Under the pieces are notes generated by a model, which searched no databases, was not told the DNA's origin, and was given only the letters and a program-made list of their open reading frames with translations. Positions 45,298 through 56,797 of a stretch of 64,000 nucleotides of DNA are shown here, piece after piece. A program made the translations under genes and the position numbers. Every line of letters starts with the position of its first letter. Within the stretch, counting starts at the first letter, position 1. Source of the stretch: Acytostelium subglobosum LB1 (taxonomy: Eukaryota > Evosea > Eumycetozoa > Acytosteliales > Acytosteliaceae); contig NW_012236521.1 of NCBI RefSeq assembly GCF_000787575.1, positions 328,924-392,923 on the forward strand. The letters are read 5' to 3'.

Positions 45298-46236
45298 TTA
45301 AAAATGATGAACTTGTGAATGTTGTTTGAGAAAGAATGAATTGAAATGATTGAAAGTTTCGAAATTGAAGTTGAGTTGTGTTGCGTGTCGTGTTCTGTCA
45401 CAGATAAATATCAATGTGATTGTTTGAAATAGTCTTTGTGTTGGTATATATGTATGTATGATGGTTTGGTGGGATGGATGGTAATAAGAGAAATGTTCCC
45501 TGGGTATGCAGATATTGAATAAAAAATTATAATATTATTGTTGTTGGTGTTGTTGAGTTAGTTGGTGTACACACAAACAAGAGACAAGGGTCGTCGCGAC
45601 CATGGGACACATCTTACGTCCCAACGATTGGCTCACAGGGTATGTGAGGGTTCGTGTTTGGAAACTTGAGGTTGCCATTCATCACCATCATCACCCCATT
45701 AACACTTTCCCACTCATGATGACCACAAAGGTCGAAAAGGTGTCCAATTCTTTTCAAACTTTTGATGGTGAAAAAACTGATCAGTTGTGTTATTTTTTTC
45801 AAACAAGTTACTTTCGTTCGTTTTTTTTTTTAATGTTTAATAACCATAATATAAATGATATAATGATGTTGATTAATGATTGTTTGAAGTGATGTGCCTG
45901 TTTTTAGAGTAGTCCTTAAGACCATTGCCCGTTTGATCGTTTGCAAAAGCGTTCATGTCCATTCGGCATTGTTCGGGTCATAACTGCTCGAGATTGGTTG
46001 GACCCATCACTCGCCAGATATCGCAATGTGTCTTCGACAATAACATAGTTGACAATACAATATCTAGTGAGGGACATCCCAATACTTTAAACAAATAATC
46101 AAACAAACTAAAGATAAACACTCATACATCATTCAATCAAACATATTCATACATCAAACCATTCAATCAATATTGTATGTTTATTGAGCTTGGCCATTGA
46201 TGATACATTGTTATGTTGGGGCGAATACACGCACGT
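45298..46236. other. Intergenic: aminotransferase promoter and LEO1 3' flank
   Basis: About 0.9 kb. Features are a T-run at 45822-45832, a slightly GC-richer patch (45580-45660) and CAAT tracts at 46125-46170. The open frame 45602-45892 has no support. No gene or RNA recognised. Confidence 0.4.
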
Positions 46237-47925
46237 CTAATCATCGTCGTCGTTGAGTGATCTCTGGTGACTTGACCTGCCTCGGACATGCTCATCCTCC
46301 TCTTCATAATCATCGTCGTCATCGAATATGGCTCGACTGCTGCTGCTTTGTTTGGAGGAAGATGAGTGCTTGATGCTCTGCAGTTTGCCTGCACGCTCAC
46401 GATCTTCGCGATCACGGTCACGGTGCGAGTGAGATGAAGATGATCTCCTTGAACTCCTGTCATCGCGCTCGATAAAGTCGCCCAGGTCATCCTCATCATC
46501 ATCGCCAAGTGAATCGCCTTCTTCATCGCCCGAGCCTCCATATCCATCATCATCATTGTTGTTGTATTGATCGTCGTCATAGCTCTCAAGGTATTCTGGA
46601 TCCAGTCCATACTTCTCGGCCTCATTCCTCTTGACCTGTTCCTCTTTGGCCCTATTCCTGATGATCTCTTCCTCGATCTAATGAATGAGAGCATGCGTGC
46701 GTTAGTATGATTGATCGATCAATCGATTGGGGTGTCGACATACCTTCTCTCTTGCCTCCTTCTCCTTCTCTGGATCAATGCCAGAGGTGTTGTGATGTGA
46801 CTTGATCTTGCTGGCCTTCTTGGTCTTGTTCATGAGGGTCTCGGTGAGACGTCTGTGCGCTCTGCTTGAGATGTCGGTTGGTCGGATGTTGACACGCGAG
46901 TCGATCTTGCCCTCGCACTCAATGAAGCTGTCCTGTGTCGAGTAGACGTAGATGTGCTCACCGCCCAGCTCGTTCTCTGTGATCTCCAACACCTCATTGC
47001 CGATGAACAGATGTGATGAGCCATCCGACCACTTTACATATCTTGTGTTTGACTCCTTCTTGTTCATACCGCCCTCGCCAACTGCCCATCGCCAACGTAT
47101 GACCGACTCCACATTAGCTCTTTTCTTGCCATCCTCTGCAGGACCCTCATCCTCCTCGAATGTCTCAGCATCAAATGGCTTTGTTTGAATGCCCAAGATA
47201 TTGAGCACTTTAAGCTTCATCAACTATTTGATTGATTGAATAAGGTTAGCATTGTGATTGCTAGCGCGCCCGAGAGCTACTGGGTCGACCATTACCTTTG
47301 CTGATGGCAGGGGGTCTCTGTTGATATGCGTCAGATTGATTGGAGGCTTGATGACCTCTTTCTCTTCTTCCTCCTCTTCTTGTTCACCGGTGACCTCGTA
47401 GTCTGTGCTGTTGGCATCTTTGGTTGAGTGTCTATCTTTGTGTGATCGACCAGATCCATGATGCTCATCATTGCTGGCATTCTCATCATCATTTGACATT
47501 GCCGAGTGATCGTGCTCATCATCATCTTGTTCTTGTTCATTGTCTTGATCTTCGTCATTGCCTTCTTCATCATTAGCACGTGCCTCAGCCTCATGTCTTC
47601 TCTTTCTCCTCTTCTCTTTCCTCTCTTTACGTCTCTCTTCTTTTGATCGATGATGATGTCCATTCTTCCTCTTACTACTGCTACTACTATGTTTGATTGT
47701 TGTACCTATATCATCCTCTTCATCCTCTTCCTCATCACCATCCCTTTGCTCTTTATCATTATCTTCATCATTATCATCATTGTCTTTCTTTGATTTACGA
47801 CGATCATCATTATCACTTCCATCACTCCTGTCACTCCTTTCTCTTTCCTTTGTCAATCTACTCATTGGCTGACTTTGTTCGACCAAGTCATCTCCAAACA
47901 TATCATCATCTTCATTATCACTCAT
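46237..47925 (-). CDS. leo1: LEO1, PAF1 complex subunit
   Basis: Three phase-0 exons (47296-47925, 46744-47223, 46237-46677) give 516 residues. The first about 180 residues are highly acidic and Ser/Lys-rich with a basic KRRKRRHEAEA stretch. The LEO1 core follows: INLTHINRDPLP, TKPFDAETFEEDE, ESVIRWRWAVGE, RYVKWSDGSSHLFIGNEVLE and HRRLTETLMNKTKKASKI. The C-terminal third is Asp/Ser-rich. LEO1 binds nucleosomes and RNA polymerase II as part of the PAF1 elongation complex. The VIRWRW and VKWSDGS.HL.IGNEV motifs make the call firm despite extensive low-complexity sequence. Confidence 0.94.
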
Positions 47926-48187
47926 TATGAATATTATGTATATGTATAAGTGCTATGTGTATAAGTATGTGTATTCTAGATTGATTAAATGATGAATGCA
48001 GGAATGAAGTTGAAGTGCACTTCAAAAGTGAACAAACCCAGATCTTTGAGCAAACTTTGAAAGAATTAACTTTATTCATTCATTCATTCATTCAATCATT
48101 TATAGCTTGCTTGTGTCCAACATGAAGGTATTCATTCATCCAACATTGACAACACTCATTCCTATCCTAACCAACTATTTAGTCAGT

Positions 48188-49111
48188 TTAGTTGTGGAAC
48201 TGAACGGTCTCACCGCGTGGCACAAGGGTGGTGCGATCGGTGTAGGTCACGTTGCGGTCCTGGTACGTGGGGATGTTCTCAGTCTGGAAGCGGTCTGAAG
48301 CAGTGGTCTCATTGACGTAGCCCTGGTTGAGTGTGCTGCGGTGTGACTCTCTGTAGACGTGGTTGTCCTGGGGCGTAGCAAGGCGCTCGCGGTACACGGT
48401 CTCGGTGGTGGTCGTGGTGACTGGGGCGGTGGTGGTCTGGACTGGGCGGTCAAGGTATGGGTCGCGACGCACCTCGGTCTGGTAGGTGGCCACGGCGGGC
48501 TGAGTGCGCACGTTGTTGTGCTCAGTGTACAGTCCTCCTCTTGCGCGTGCGCGACGACGGCGGCAACAGAAGATCAGGGCAATCAGCAGACCCAGGAGGA
48601 GGAGACCTCCGAGCACTGAACCGATGATCACACCAGCCAATCTACCTCCGTGCAGACCATGTCTATGCTTCTTTGGCTTGGAGGTGGCGTTCACCTGCCA
48701 GAAACCATCCTGGTTCGAGCCAAGATGAGTGTTGGCAAAGTTGTCATAAGTCACATCCGAGTATCCATTGGCTTGCTCTGTTGGTTGTTTCAAAGTATTA
48801 GTATGATTGATTGATTGATTAAATGAAGGTATGGGATGTATTAACTTACTCAAGTATGAGCCCTCCAATCTGGCGTTGTTGTGGCCAAAGACGTTACGCT
48901 GGCGCTGACCCCAGACACTGGAGATGAGGTCTGGAACCTGGGATGGCTTGTTGTAGTTACGAGCCCATGAGCTGTAGGCCAACTGCAATGGGTTGGAACC
49001 AAAGATGCTCAAAGGGTTACCTCCGAACAGGTCCAAAGGACCGATGGCATCGACTGTTGTGGCCAGAGCACCAACAGCCAGCATACCGACTACTGGAATT
49101 ATAGGCTTCAT
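48188..49111 (-). CDS. Secreted-route single-pass membrane protein, unknown
   Basis: Exons 48850-49111 and 48188-48777 give 283 residues. A signal peptide (MKPIIPVVGMLAVGALATTV) is followed by a short ectodomain of about 110 residues with FGGNPLSIFGSNPLQLAYSS. One transmembrane helix follows (GVIIGSVLGGLLLLGLLIAL), ending CCRRRRARAR as a stop-transfer signal. The cytoplasmic tail of about 110 residues is Thr/Tyr/Arg-rich with several Tyr in turn-like contexts (VYRESHRS, TYQDRN). The intron is 72 nt, divisible by three and without stop, so retention would add 24 residues to the ectodomain. No family recognised; a type I surface protein is the safe description. Confidence 0.78.
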   Translation of the reverse strand: MKPIIPVVGMLAVGALATTVDAIGPLDLFGGNPLSIFGSNPLQLAYSSWARNYNKPSQVPDLISSVWGQRQRNVFGHNNARLEGSYLSKLIHPIPSFNQSINHTNTLKQPTEQANGYSDVTYDNFANTHLGSNQDGFWQVNATSKPKKHRHGLHGGRLAGVIIGSVLGGLLLLGLLIALIFCCRRRRARARGGLYTEHNNVRTQPAVATYQTEVRRDPYLDRPVQTTTAPVTTTTTETVYRERLATPQDNHVYRESHRSTLNQGYVNETTASDRFQTENIPTYQDRNVTYTDRTTLVPRGETVQFHN

Positions 49112-50233
49112 TCTTGTTTTGGAAATAATTAAATTAATTAATTAACTAACTAAATAAATAATAAATAAATAAATAAATAAATAATATTTGTTGTTGTTGG
49201 GATGTTGGATGAATATAATAATAAACTTTGGTTGAAAGTTGTTGTAGTTATAGGAGTGAAGAGTGGAAGTGAAGTGAATTGGACTGAGGTCACAACAGGT
49301 GGCTATATGGTTTAGAATAACTTTGAATTTGGACTTGATAAGTATCCGTCAGTGCATGTCTCCGCCCACACACACAGTGGATGACACATGACCCGTCAAC
49401 CAGACGGGTATACACTCATCATACCATATGATATCGATCTATTATTAATTGTTAGCATCGAATTCTTCATCGTAGTCAGTCTTTTTGGGAGGGTGGCATT
49501 AATATGATATGATAACATCATCATATGTGTGGCAAATGATATATATATTTGTGAATCTGTATCTCTTGCATTTAGTATATCAATGTACACCTATTCGCAC
49601 ACCTTCCCAAAGGTGTTGTTGTTAGTCGGGTCAATGAAAGTCAGAATGACATTGAATGTGTGTCTTGTGGTGTGAAGTGGTGGATGTGTGTTTACATCTT
49701 GAAAATTAGATAAACCTAAACATACATTCACACAATTGTAGTCATCTGGCGACCTATGTATGACTAATCGATTGATACTCATTTTAAGTAAGTACATTGA
49801 ATAGATATGATATTCATCAGCATCAAGTGATATACACCTCTCGACGACATCGTTCAATCTCCTCATTAACACCCACACTTCAAGTACGTCGATCTCTAAA
49901 GTTGACGACAATGGTGAGTGAGTGAGGGAGTGAATGACGGACAACTTCGATGAATGAACCATGACGGTCAAGGGTTGGGTTTCCGTCATAAAGGAGCCAG
50001 GATCCCACAGACACTTAACAACACAGCTCATCCAAGACTTGGTCATTACAACCAGCTCCCTCTATTTATTTATTTATTACACTTTCCAACATTCATAAAT
50101 ATATATCAACAACAACATTCACTCATTCATTCATTCAATCATCCAACAATAACAACAACAACAACAATTAATATAATATAATATTATTTATTTATTTATT
50201 TATTTAATCAAACAATTTTTTAAAAAAAAAACA
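49112..50233. other. Intergenic, divergent promoters
   Basis: About 1.1 kb between the membrane protein (-) and the CAP/papain gene (+). AAAT tetranucleotide tracts lie against both starts (49128-49185 and 50180-50232, the latter ending in an A-run before the ATG). The frame at 49591-50046 (-) is unsupported. Confidence 0.45.
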
Positions 50234-51520
50234 ATGAAGTTGTTGTTAACATTGGTAGTGCTGTGCACTATCGCCTCGGTCGGAATGGCCGATTTCTCTG
50301 AGACAGAGAGGACCCAGCTGGTCAACCAGATGAACACTATGAGAATGAGCGTAGTGCCCCTGCCCGTCGACGGCGGCTACCAGTACTTGAACTGGAACGC
50401 CACACTCTTGGACAACGCCAACACCCTCGCCAACGCATGTGGCGCCCGTTACATGTCTGAGGCTGCTGCCGCCGGCACATTTGGTGAGAGCGTCGTCACC
50501 TTTGACTACGACCCCTCGCCCGCCAACGTCATGCAAGCCCTGACCATCGGCAAGAACTCCTACAACTTTGATGACAATGCATGTGATGATGGCGTCAACT
50601 GCCAGGCCTACACCAACATGATCTGGGCTAACTCCCAAGAGGTCGCTTGCTCCAAGGTCCAGTGTGCCGACAACAACTTCAAGGTTGCCTGCAACTACTA
50701 CCCAGCCGGTTCCTTCTCTGGAATCCAGCCATACACCGCCCAGGACCACGCCTCAGCTTCCAAGCTGGCCACATCCAACTTCAACGGTCTGTTGAGCTTC
50801 AAGTCCAACAAGATGGTCGACGCTGAGGAGGAGGAGCTCGTCTCCAAGGTCCGTGTCCCATCCACCGGTTCGTTCGACTGGAGAAACCAAGGTGTTGTCG
50901 CCGTGCCAGAGGACACCAAGGACTGTGGTTGTTCATTCGCCTTCACCGCCGTCGGAATCGTCCAGTCACGTGTTGCCATGCGTGAGGGAGTCCGTCCAAA
51001 CCTCAGCAAGCAGCAGATCCTCGACTGCTCTGATGCCATCAACCCCAACTACTGCACTGGAGGCCGTCTCAACGACGCTCTGATCTACGTCCGTGACCAA
51101 GGTTTGATGAAGGAGACCGACTACGGATACGTTGGAAACTCTGGCTCGCTCGACCGTCAGTGCCACTATGACAAGAACAAGGTTGTCGTCCGTGGTGGAT
51201 ACGTCCGTTTCTCTGAGGCCAACAAGGACGACATCATCAACAAGTGCCGTACCTTCGGCCCAGTCGGTGTTGCCATGCTCGGAACCAACGACTTCTATGA
51301 CTACCGCTCAGGTATCTTCCGTTGCGACGGTCCAGTCACCAGCACCAACCACTCTGTCTTGCTCGTCGGCTACAACCAGGAGCAGAACTACTACATCGTC
51401 CGCAACAACTGGGGCACCCAATGGGGTGAGAACGGATTTGGCAAGATCTCTGCCGATCCAAACTCTGACTGTGGTATCAGCAACAACCGTGCCGGTTCCA
51501 TTGACACCGTCAACATCTAA
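50234..51520 (+). CDS. Secreted CAP domain fused to papain-like domain with Ser for the catalytic Cys
   Basis: Intronless, 428 residues. A signal peptide (MKLLLTLVVLCTIASVGMA) precedes a CAP/SCP domain at about 20-165: LVNQMNTMR, LNWNATLLDNAN, then CQAYTNMIWANSQEVACSKV and VACNYYPAG, equivalent to the CAP1 and CAP2 signatures. Its usual zinc-ligand histidines are not evident. From about 210 a C1A peptidase fold follows: FDWRNQG, CGCSFAFTA, QQILDCS, YDYRSGIF, NHSVLLVGY and VRNNWGTQWGENGFG. In papain the active site reads CGSCWAF; here the catalytic position is Ser234 (TCA) and the next residue Phe. His373 and Asn391 are kept, while the Gln of the oxyanion hole is not. An I29 propeptide is absent and CAP occupies its place. 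Probably a non-proteolytic or altered enzyme. Strong codon bias suggests abundant expression. Confidence 0.9.
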   Translation: MKLLLTLVVLCTIASVGMADFSETERTQLVNQMNTMRMSVVPLPVDGGYQYLNWNATLLDNANTLANACGARYMSEAAAAGTFGESVVTFDYDPSPANVMQALTIGKNSYNFDDNACDDGVNCQAYTNMIWANSQEVACSKVQCADNNFKVACNYYPAGSFSGIQPYTAQDHASASKLATSNFNGLLSFKSNKMVDAEEEELVSKVRVPSTGSFDWRNQGVVAVPEDTKDCGCSFAFTAVGIVQSRVAMREGVRPNLSKQQILDCSDAINPNYCTGGRLNDALIYVRDQGLMKETDYGYVGNSGSLDRQCHYDKNKVVVRGGYVRFSEANKDDIINKCRTFGPVGVAMLGTNDFYDYRSGIFRCDGPVTSTNHSVLLVGYNQEQNYYIVRNNWGTQWGENGFGKISADPNSDCGISNNRAGSIDTVNI

Positions 51521-51922
51521 GCGCGCGGCCCTTCCAGCGCTCCACACACGCCTCTGGTCTCGCCGTCCTCCCCGCCTACTCCCGTCACTCATGTCCATCC
51601 CGCATAAGCTCGTCGCACGTCGCACCATTGGTCAATCACTCCATCCATCCATCACTCAATCCAGTGATCTTTGAATAAACTCACCATTATTTATTTATTT
51701 GAACCATTCTATGTTTGTGAAGTTTGACAAAGTGATTGTGGGAGTGCAGTGCACTGAATGATCAATCAATCAAATCATTCGACCAACCCCACCACTTACA
51801 CACACTTATACAACAATCTATCTGTATCTATATCTGTATTAATATAGTCATTCTTATTCATTTGGATCATTGACACCTTCAAAGAAGGACCAAGGACTAC
51901 ACGCGCGCGACCAAACAACAAC
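51521..51922. other. Intergenic, same-strand spacer
   Basis: 3' flank of the CAP/papain gene (AATAAA-like signal near 51673) and promoter of the TSET gene. A C-rich patch (51525-51600) directly follows the stop. No gene seen. Confidence 0.4.
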
Positions 51923-54540
51923 ATGTCAACTCCAAATGAACATTCATCAACATCGTTGGCGAGTAGTAGTGGCAGCACTACATCTACAGCATCGAATGCT
52001 TCAACCAATATAAGGTCATCGCCACCGGCTACAACCGCAACACCAGCAGGTGTGCCAGTTGGTGAGTTGTTCGAAGTGCGTTGCCAGAGCCAGTATCTGC
52101 AATCCAAGCTTAGCACTACATACGATCAACTCAAGTCTTCGTTCAAAGAGGCCGTCGACAAGAAGAACTCCTCAAGGATACAGGCAGCACTCCAGAACCT
52201 AACATACTACCGTGTCGAGAAGGACTTACTCGATCCACTACTCTCAGGTATGTCCTCGTCGTGAGGTGATGCATCATGTCGCGACACTCACTCATTCAAT
52301 CATTCAATCATCATATAGTGATCTCAATGACTGACGACAAGAAGACATTGAAGTTGGCCTACTACTTCCTCATTGAGTTGTCTGTATACAGGGCTCAATT
52401 CAACAACTCAGCTGTTCGTATTCCACCCTCTCGCCCCAACGCGCCACGCTACTCACATGAACATCACTTGCTGACCCTACCCTCGATCCATCACCATCAC
52501 GTGACCAACAACACAGGAGATAAAGAACATAACGACTATATTCTCAAAGGAGATGCAACATAAGGATATATCACGAAAGGTTGTATCATTGAAGACAACG
52601 GCAATGTTGGCGCCCAATGATACTTTGGTCGATGCTAATATCACAGAGGTCATCTCGGGTATACTGAGAAAGGTTGGCGAAGACCCCGACAAGGTACAGA
52701 AGAAGAAGGTTGGATTCTTCACCAAGGTGTCTGATCTGGGACGTGAGCGCGCACTCTTGCAGTACGCATGCTTTGTCGCCTGCCGAAACAGATTCAAGAA
52801 CAACCCATCCTTGTTCATGCCCATCGTCGAGGGCATCAAGTGTGCTGATCCAGTTGGCGCAAGGCATGCCGTATGCCTGACTCACAGTTATGCTAAAGAT
52901 GTATGTTGGTGTGATTGATTGGGAGTGTGATCAGTGACTAACATGCCCCTCCAAACCATATTAGGACCCAGCGACTATTGCAGCGACGATCAAACGATTC
53001 TTGCCATTGCTAAAGGCTAACAGGGGAAAGGAGGCTGTGGCCTTGGTGGACCCTTTTGCTCGCAGGACCTTCTTGGCCACATGTAGTATGATTGCATTGT
53101 CATCGTCACCAGATGGAAAGGACTTCTTCCAGAACATATGCCAGAGTGTGATGGACAACAACTTGGGCGTGTGGTGCAGTGCCGTATCCAACCTGACTAA
53201 GTTCCCCTGGAAGACGCTGGAGACAGCGATGATCGAGGCGATCGTCGTGGACAACGACACTCCCAACCACTACGACACACAGCCAACCGCTGTGCCCCTG
53301 ATCACCGGCATCTGCAACCAGATCAAGAACGCGTTCAACACTCACTTCACGGCGCATCCCGCCCAGCAGTCCATCCCCTTCACGCACATGGTCTGCAAGC
53401 TGGTCAACGCTCTGTCTCACTCGTACGTGCGCCACGCCTATCCCAAGGCCGCGGACGGCTCACCCGCCATCGGCACGTGGACCGAGGTGGACAAGACGAT
53501 TCCGTCGTCACTCACACACCCCTTCTCGGTGCTGACGTCGTCGATCATGGGCCTGCTCTCCATCTCCCCCAACATCTCCATCCGCATCCAGGCACTGCGC
53601 GCTCTCGTCTGGCTTTGCCCATCGACGCTGTGTCCTGCGTCTCGCACATTCTTTGAATGCTTCCGCAATCAGTTGCGCGAGCAATGTCACCCAGCACTGC
53701 TGTTCAAGGAACTGTTCATGGAGCTGTACAAGCGCACGGTCGTCACGCCTGTGCTGGCACCATCCGTGCTGCAGCTCGTCTATGACTGGATCGACATTGT
53801 GCCGCACAAGGTTGATACGCCACTGGCCATTCAGATCTGGACCAAGATCATCGAGTTTGGTCGCGAGGGTCGCGAGCGTGTCCTGCAGAACTGCTTCGAC
53901 GTGCTCGATCGCTCCATCCATCCAGACTTCCGCGTGGTCAGTCTCGAGATCCTCAAGGACATTGTTCAATTCCTCGGCGACAATGCCAACAAGATCACGT
54001 TGGAGGGTGAGGCTGGTGACAACCAACCAGTCACAGATCAGGCACTCAACTCCATCATCTTGCGTCTCGAGCAATACGCCATCTTCCACCCATGGCAGAT
54101 CCGTATGGCCAGTGTCGACGCCCTCGCCAAGATCGCCTTCCTCTCCTCCACGCCCTTCCGTATACACATATACCACTTCCTAACGACTGTGCCCAATGGT
54201 AGGTGTCTCGCTCATCACTCGCACTCAATCATTAGCATACTCACTCATATACCTAACCTTAGGATCACATGGATGGACCACGGTCAAGTCAAACAATGCT
54301 ACGATAGTTTGTATATTAGATCAATTGTTGACACTTAGAAGCAAGTGGCTACCATTGTTATCATCATCATTGAGTGCGCCACAAAAGAAGGAGTTGACAG
54401 ATGATCACAACAGTATGTTGCTACAGATTGGCATGTACTTTGATAGTGTTGGCGCCGCGGCCACCTCCACTTCCTCCACTTCATGCTTGCCAAGCGATTA
54501 TATGCCATTGGGTGTAGAGACAAGACAATATGTAAAATAG
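51923..54540 (+). CDS. TSET complex large subunit, TSAUCER/TASH3-like
   Basis: Exons 51923-52247, 52319-about 52383, 52517-52900, 52965-54198 and 54263-54540, about 761 residues. The end of exon 2 is uncertain: GTATAC at 52384 is chosen, a later GT in the same phase is possible. After a Ser/Thr-rich head the chain is HEAT-like alpha-solenoid: DDKKTLKLAYYFLIELS, then KKVGFFTKVSDLGRERALLQ, IVEGIKCADPVGARHAVCL, IRIQALRALVWLCPS and WQIRMASVDALAKIAF. The order, and the KADPV.ARHA-like motif in particular, match plant TASH3. TSET is an ancient adaptor/coatomer relative kept in dictyostelids and plants and acts in plasma-membrane trafficking. Identification rests on remembered family sequence. Confidence 0.75.
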
Positions 54541-54573
54541 AGATAGACAGATAGATAGATAGATAGATAGATA
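54541..54573. repeat. GATA tetranucleotide microsatellite
   Basis: Repeated AGAT units directly behind the TSET stop codon, in its presumed 3' UTR, with a second short AGAGATAGAT run after it. Confidence 0.8.
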
Positions 54574-54793
54574 CATTAAAAATAGAGAGATAGATACAAA
54601 GATATTATCTGTTGCCCATAACTCGAGTGTTGTCTATGTGGCGCCACGCACTTCCAACTAAATCTCGCGCGCGCTATTCAAACTTTGAAAGGCAACCACC
54701 AGATCTTTAGTTTGTTCATTATTAGTTAATATCTATATACGTATACAAGATACAGATACACATACACAACAACAACAACAATATTGATACAAG

Positions 54794-56649
54794 ATGGAAA
54801 TTGATCAACAACCATCAGCTGATAATGATAATACAAATGATGATGATAACGGAGATGGTATGAATGAATAAATGAATGAATGATGGAGATACTTATACAT
54901 ACATACAGAGCCAATACTAGGACTTATCAAGTCTGATTATTTGTCAGACTATGATACACAGCTTGAAATACAACGTTCTGATCCAAACTCTCCCCTCTAC
55001 TCTGTAAAGACATTTGAAGAGCTTCAATTGTAATGTTCAATCAATCATTCAATCATTCAATCATCACGTGATTGTTAACACACAGGCTATGTATCTATTC
55101 ATCAACAGGAAGCCAGAGATATTGCAAGGTGTCTATTCAATGGGATTCAACAAGCCTTCAAAGATACAAGAGGCATCACTACCTGTTATAATCAATCAAA
55201 GGTAATGGAGATATACACATACATGATGGCGTGGTCATCAATCAATCAATCCAATCAATCACTGACACCTATCGATCGATCACGTGACATCCATTCATTC
55301 ATCAATCCAGACAAAACTTGGTCGCTCAGTCACAATCTGGAACGGGCAAGACAGCCGCATTCACATTGGGCATGCTTAATACTATTGAAGCTGGATTGCA
55401 GGTTCCACAAGTGTTGTGTATCTGTCCCACATTGGAGCTTGCAATGCAGGTCCATGCAGTAGTCTGTGCATTGGCGAAGCATTCCAACATTCAGCCATTT
55501 TTGGCCATCAAAGATGTTAGATGTATGTGCAGCAGCATGCATTGTGATTGATTGATTGGAGTCTAACATCATACAAACAAACTAGTGCCAAAGGGACCAT
55601 TGACGAACCAACTCATTGTTGGAACAACAGGCAAGGTGGAGGACCTGCTGAAGAAACGAATTATCCAAGCAAAGTTTATTAGGATGCTGGTGTTGGATGA
55701 AGCCGATCACATGGTGGACACACGTGGAATGTACGGCCAGACAAAGGCCATCAAGTCATTGCTACTACCAACAGTACAAGTCCTATTGTTCTCTGCCACA
55801 TTCAGTATTGGCGTGGAGAAGTACATCAAAGAGTTTGTTCCAGAGCCATACGTATCTATTCGTCTCAAGCGTGATCAACTCAGCGTTGACAAGATACGAC
55901 AGTTCTATGTACCATGCGACTCCATTCAGAACAAGCCACTCATCCTATGTGATCTCTACTCATACATTAGTGTTGGCCAGAGTATAGTCTTTGCCCATGT
56001 ACGTATCAACAAACATCATCATGTGCCAAGACTCGAGTTGGTGGACTAACATTGGACACAGACTGTTAAGACGGCGGAGGCATTGTATCATAGGATGACA
56101 CAGGAAGGATTCAGTGTGACGATATTGACCGGCAGGATGGAGAGTAATAACAGGTTCAAGGAGATTGACAACTTCAGACAGGGCAAGACAAAGGTCCTGA
56201 TCACGACCAATGTACTGGCGCGTGGAATTGATATCCTTCAAGTATCGCTGGTGATCAATTATGATGTGCCACTGGACCCCAAGCAAACACCTGATCCAGT
56301 GACCTATCTCCACCGTGTGGGCCGTGTTGGCAGGTTTGGCCGCTCGGGCATTGCCATCACCTTTTGTGACAGTGACCTTGACGTCAGGCGTGTGCAAGCC
56401 ATCGCCAAACATCTCGAGAGGGATATACCTGAGCTCAAACGAGATGATCTCGAATCACTGGATGCAATGTTGCGTGGTTTGAAAGATCTCACGCCACTAA
56501 CATCATTATCAACATCAACATTAACATCATCTCCATCAACATCATTATCCCAAGGAACAACAACATCACAACAATCAACATCAACAACAACATCACAATC
56601 ATCAATAGGAACCGGAGAACCACCATCAACTTTATATAATAGGAGATAA
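54794..56649 (+). CDS. ddx19: DEAD-box RNA helicase Dbp5/DDX19
   Basis: Six exons (54794-54857, 54909-55029, 55109-55201, 55311-55522, 55586-55998, 56062-56649) give 496 residues. The acidic head leads to SPLYSVKTFEELQLKPEIL and a Q-motif (MGFNKPSKIQEASLPVI). Motif I is AQSQSGTGKTAAF, Ia PTLELAMQ, II VLDEADHMVD, III SATF, then TTNVLARGID and HRVGRVGRFGRSG (VI). The sequence KPLILCDLY and DPVTYLHRVGR are typical of Dbp5, which remodels mRNPs at the cytoplasmic face of the nuclear pore. The tail is a Thr/Ser/Gln-rich low-complexity extension of about 55 residues not found in animal or yeast proteins. The acceptor of exon 3 is the second of two candidate AGs; only it restores the frame. Confidence 0.93.
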
Positions 56650-56766
56650 TCAAACAAAAGGTCCCCTACTACCTTCCAATCAAATCAATCAACATCGAGA
56701 CACGATGACGACGACGACAACGACGACAACTTCCATCCATCCATCCATCAATCCATGTATCCTGTA

Positions 56767-56797
<31 letters not shown>

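Noticed and set aside
45602-45892. Plus-strand frame of 96 codons
   Set aside because: It runs through a poly-T tract and His-rich CATCAC repeats and looks like spacer DNA.
48107-48728. Long plus-strand frames opposite the membrane-protein gene
   Set aside because: They are antisense shadows of a strongly coding minus strand.
49591-50046. Minus-strand frame of 151 codons
   Set aside because: It has no splice sites, motif or codon bias, in a divergent promoter between two well-supported genes.
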